Source of the DNA: Nitrospirae bacterium RBG_16_43_11
GTDB lineage: Bacteria; Nitrospirota; 9FT-COMBO-42-15; HDB-SIOI813
Reading direction: 5' to 3'
DNA: 5,888 bases
Assembly (NCBI GenBank): GCA_001805165.1
Contig: MHEI01000032.1
Coordinates: 1,121-7,008 of the forward strand
Shown here: positions 5,266-5,888 of the stretch, piece after piece
Layout: every line of letters starts with the position of its first letter
Numbering within the stretch: position 1 is the stretch's first letter
Program-made: the position numbers and the translations under genes
The notes under the pieces: generated by a model
What the model was told of the DNA's origin: nothing
The model's input: only the letters and a program-made list of their open reading frames with translations
Database searches by the model: none

Positions 5266-5888
5266 AGTAACACCCCTCTATTGTCATTTTAATATTCGTC
5301 AATTCTGTCTTCAGCATTGCCGGCAGGTTGTCAAAGGAAACTTTCTTTAAGCCTATTTCATTGTAAGTCCTGATCTCTGTTTTCCCATTCCCCGTCTCCA
5401 GTATAACCGCACCGTCCAGATCAGTGCGGTATATGGCCGATCCAATCTCATTATATGCAGAAATAGCTTCAGGCGACGGATGGCGGTATGAGTTCTGATA
5501 ACCGGCTGATATGACTGCAATGTCCGGATTAACGGATGATATAAAACGATTTTCTACAGAGCCTCCGGCACCGTGATGGGGAACCTTTATTACAGTGCTG
5601 CTAAGGAAAGAATTGCCTGATGATATCTCTCTCATGCGTCCCGCCTCTATATCCCCGGTGAATAAGATGGATTTGTCTTTGCATGCAATTCTCATTACTA
5701 CGGAAAGGTCATTGCTCAATTTAAGATTTGAAATTTGAGATTCTGAAAGAAATAAAGGAGGATTAAGAATCCGTATACTGCACCCTCCTATTATTTTATC
5801 CTCCATATTTCTATTTACCTTCAAATGCCTGATCCCTTTATCCTGAATAATCCTGTCAAACGAATAAGTTGCCGGACTCTTCATCCCA
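5252..5888 (-). CDS. comEC: ComEC/Rec2 C-terminal metallo-beta-lactamase domain (5' partial)
   Basis: This is the end of the inner-membrane DNA-uptake channel ComEC, whose C-terminal metallo-beta-lactamase-like domain faces the periplasm and is thought to degrade the non-transported strand. The frame runs off the window; the Met encoded at 5884 is internal, in a context (GMKSPATYSFDRII) like the middle of ComEC. Counting from that Met, visible family motifs are NPP (41-43), NDLSVVMRI (58-66), LFTGD (74-78), KVPHHG (100-105), AVISAG (123-128), HPSPE (135-139) and RTDLDGAV (153-160). The earlier HxHxDH motif and the membrane domain are outside. After the domain there is a tail of about 45 residues of unknown role. 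Residues 49-56 (SQISNLKL) look like an inserted low-complexity repeat. The stop codon overlaps the downstream ATPase gene, so the two are almost certainly cotranscribed. A solo MBL-fold protein is possible but less likely. Confidence 0.85.
   Translation of the reverse strand, partial: GMKSPATYSFDRIIQDKGIRHLKVNRNMEDKIIGGCSIRILNPPLFLSESQISNLKLSNDLSVVMRIACKDKSILFTGDIEAGRMREISSGNSFLSSTVIKVPHHGAGGSVENRFISSVNPDIAVISAGYQNSYRHPSPEAISAYNEIGSAIYRTDLDGAVILETGNGKTEIRTYNEIGLKKVSFDNLPAMLKTELTNIKMTIEGCYYEGL
5717..5745. repeat. AT-rich ATTTGAAATTTGAGATT-type repeat inside comEC
   Basis: The stretch is built from near-copies of a short unit (ATTTAAG, ATTTGAA, ATTTGAG, ATTCTG). On the coding strand it gives the peptide SQISNLKL. 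From memory, similar units giving QISNLK-type peptides occur as low-complexity repeats between genes in some environmental bacterial genomes. Here the repeat sits in a variable loop of ComEC, between the NPP and NDLSVV motifs, without breaking the frame. Confidence 0.4.

Noticed and set aside
1..5888. CRISPR array, tRNA/rRNA genes, insertion sequences
   Set aside because: No regularly spaced repeats, cloverleaf-like sequences, transposase frames or terminal inverted repeats were seen by eye.

Overview
The window comes from a Gram-negative, probably flagellated and naturally competent bacterium. It holds an outer-membrane beta-barrel gene, a type IV pilus/type II secretion-class ATPase next to comEC, and a sigma-28-type promoter. 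The mix of Cache-HAMP histidine kinase, MshEN-type ATPase and moderate GC would fit Nitrospirota or a Desulfobacterota-like lineage. That placement is inference; no marker gene is present to fix it.

Layout, left to right. (1) Positions 1-1025, + strand: the C-terminal part of a membrane sensor histidine kinase whose start lies before the window. (2) Positions 1047-1130: a short regulatory region with a close match to a sigma-28 (FliA) promoter. It is followed by two small hairpins whose six-base loops both fit the CsrA/RsmA pattern ANGGAN; the second loop carries the Shine-Dalgarno sequence. (3) Positions 1131-2333, +: an unrecognised 400-residue protein without signal peptide, with a repeated short motif and Thr/Ser/Pro-rich linkers. 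(4) Positions 2341-2994, -: an outer-membrane beta-barrel protein, convergent with the previous gene and only 7 bp away. (5) Positions 2995-3197: its leader region, with a strong bidirectional terminator-type hairpin at 3107-3151. (6) Positions 3198-3527, -: an AT-rich segment with a small cysteine-rich, Com/zinc-ribbon-like protein, preceded by a near-consensus sigma-70 promoter and an inverted repeat. (7) Positions 3637-5265, -: a GspE/PilB-family ATPase with an N-terminal c-di-GMP-binding MshEN domain. (8) Positions 5252-5888, -: the C-terminal metallo-beta-lactamase part of ComEC, overlapping the ATPase gene by 14 bp and running off the window.

How they fit together: ComEC (DNA translocation across the inner membrane) and the pilus-class ATPase look like one operon, suggesting DNA uptake, possibly tuned by c-di-GMP through MshEN. 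On the other strand, the sigma-28 promoter and the CsrA-like leader place the unknown 400-residue protein in the motility regulon, in an arrangement resembling the CsrA-controlled hag leader of Bacillus subtilis. This gene and its leader are the most novel part of the window.
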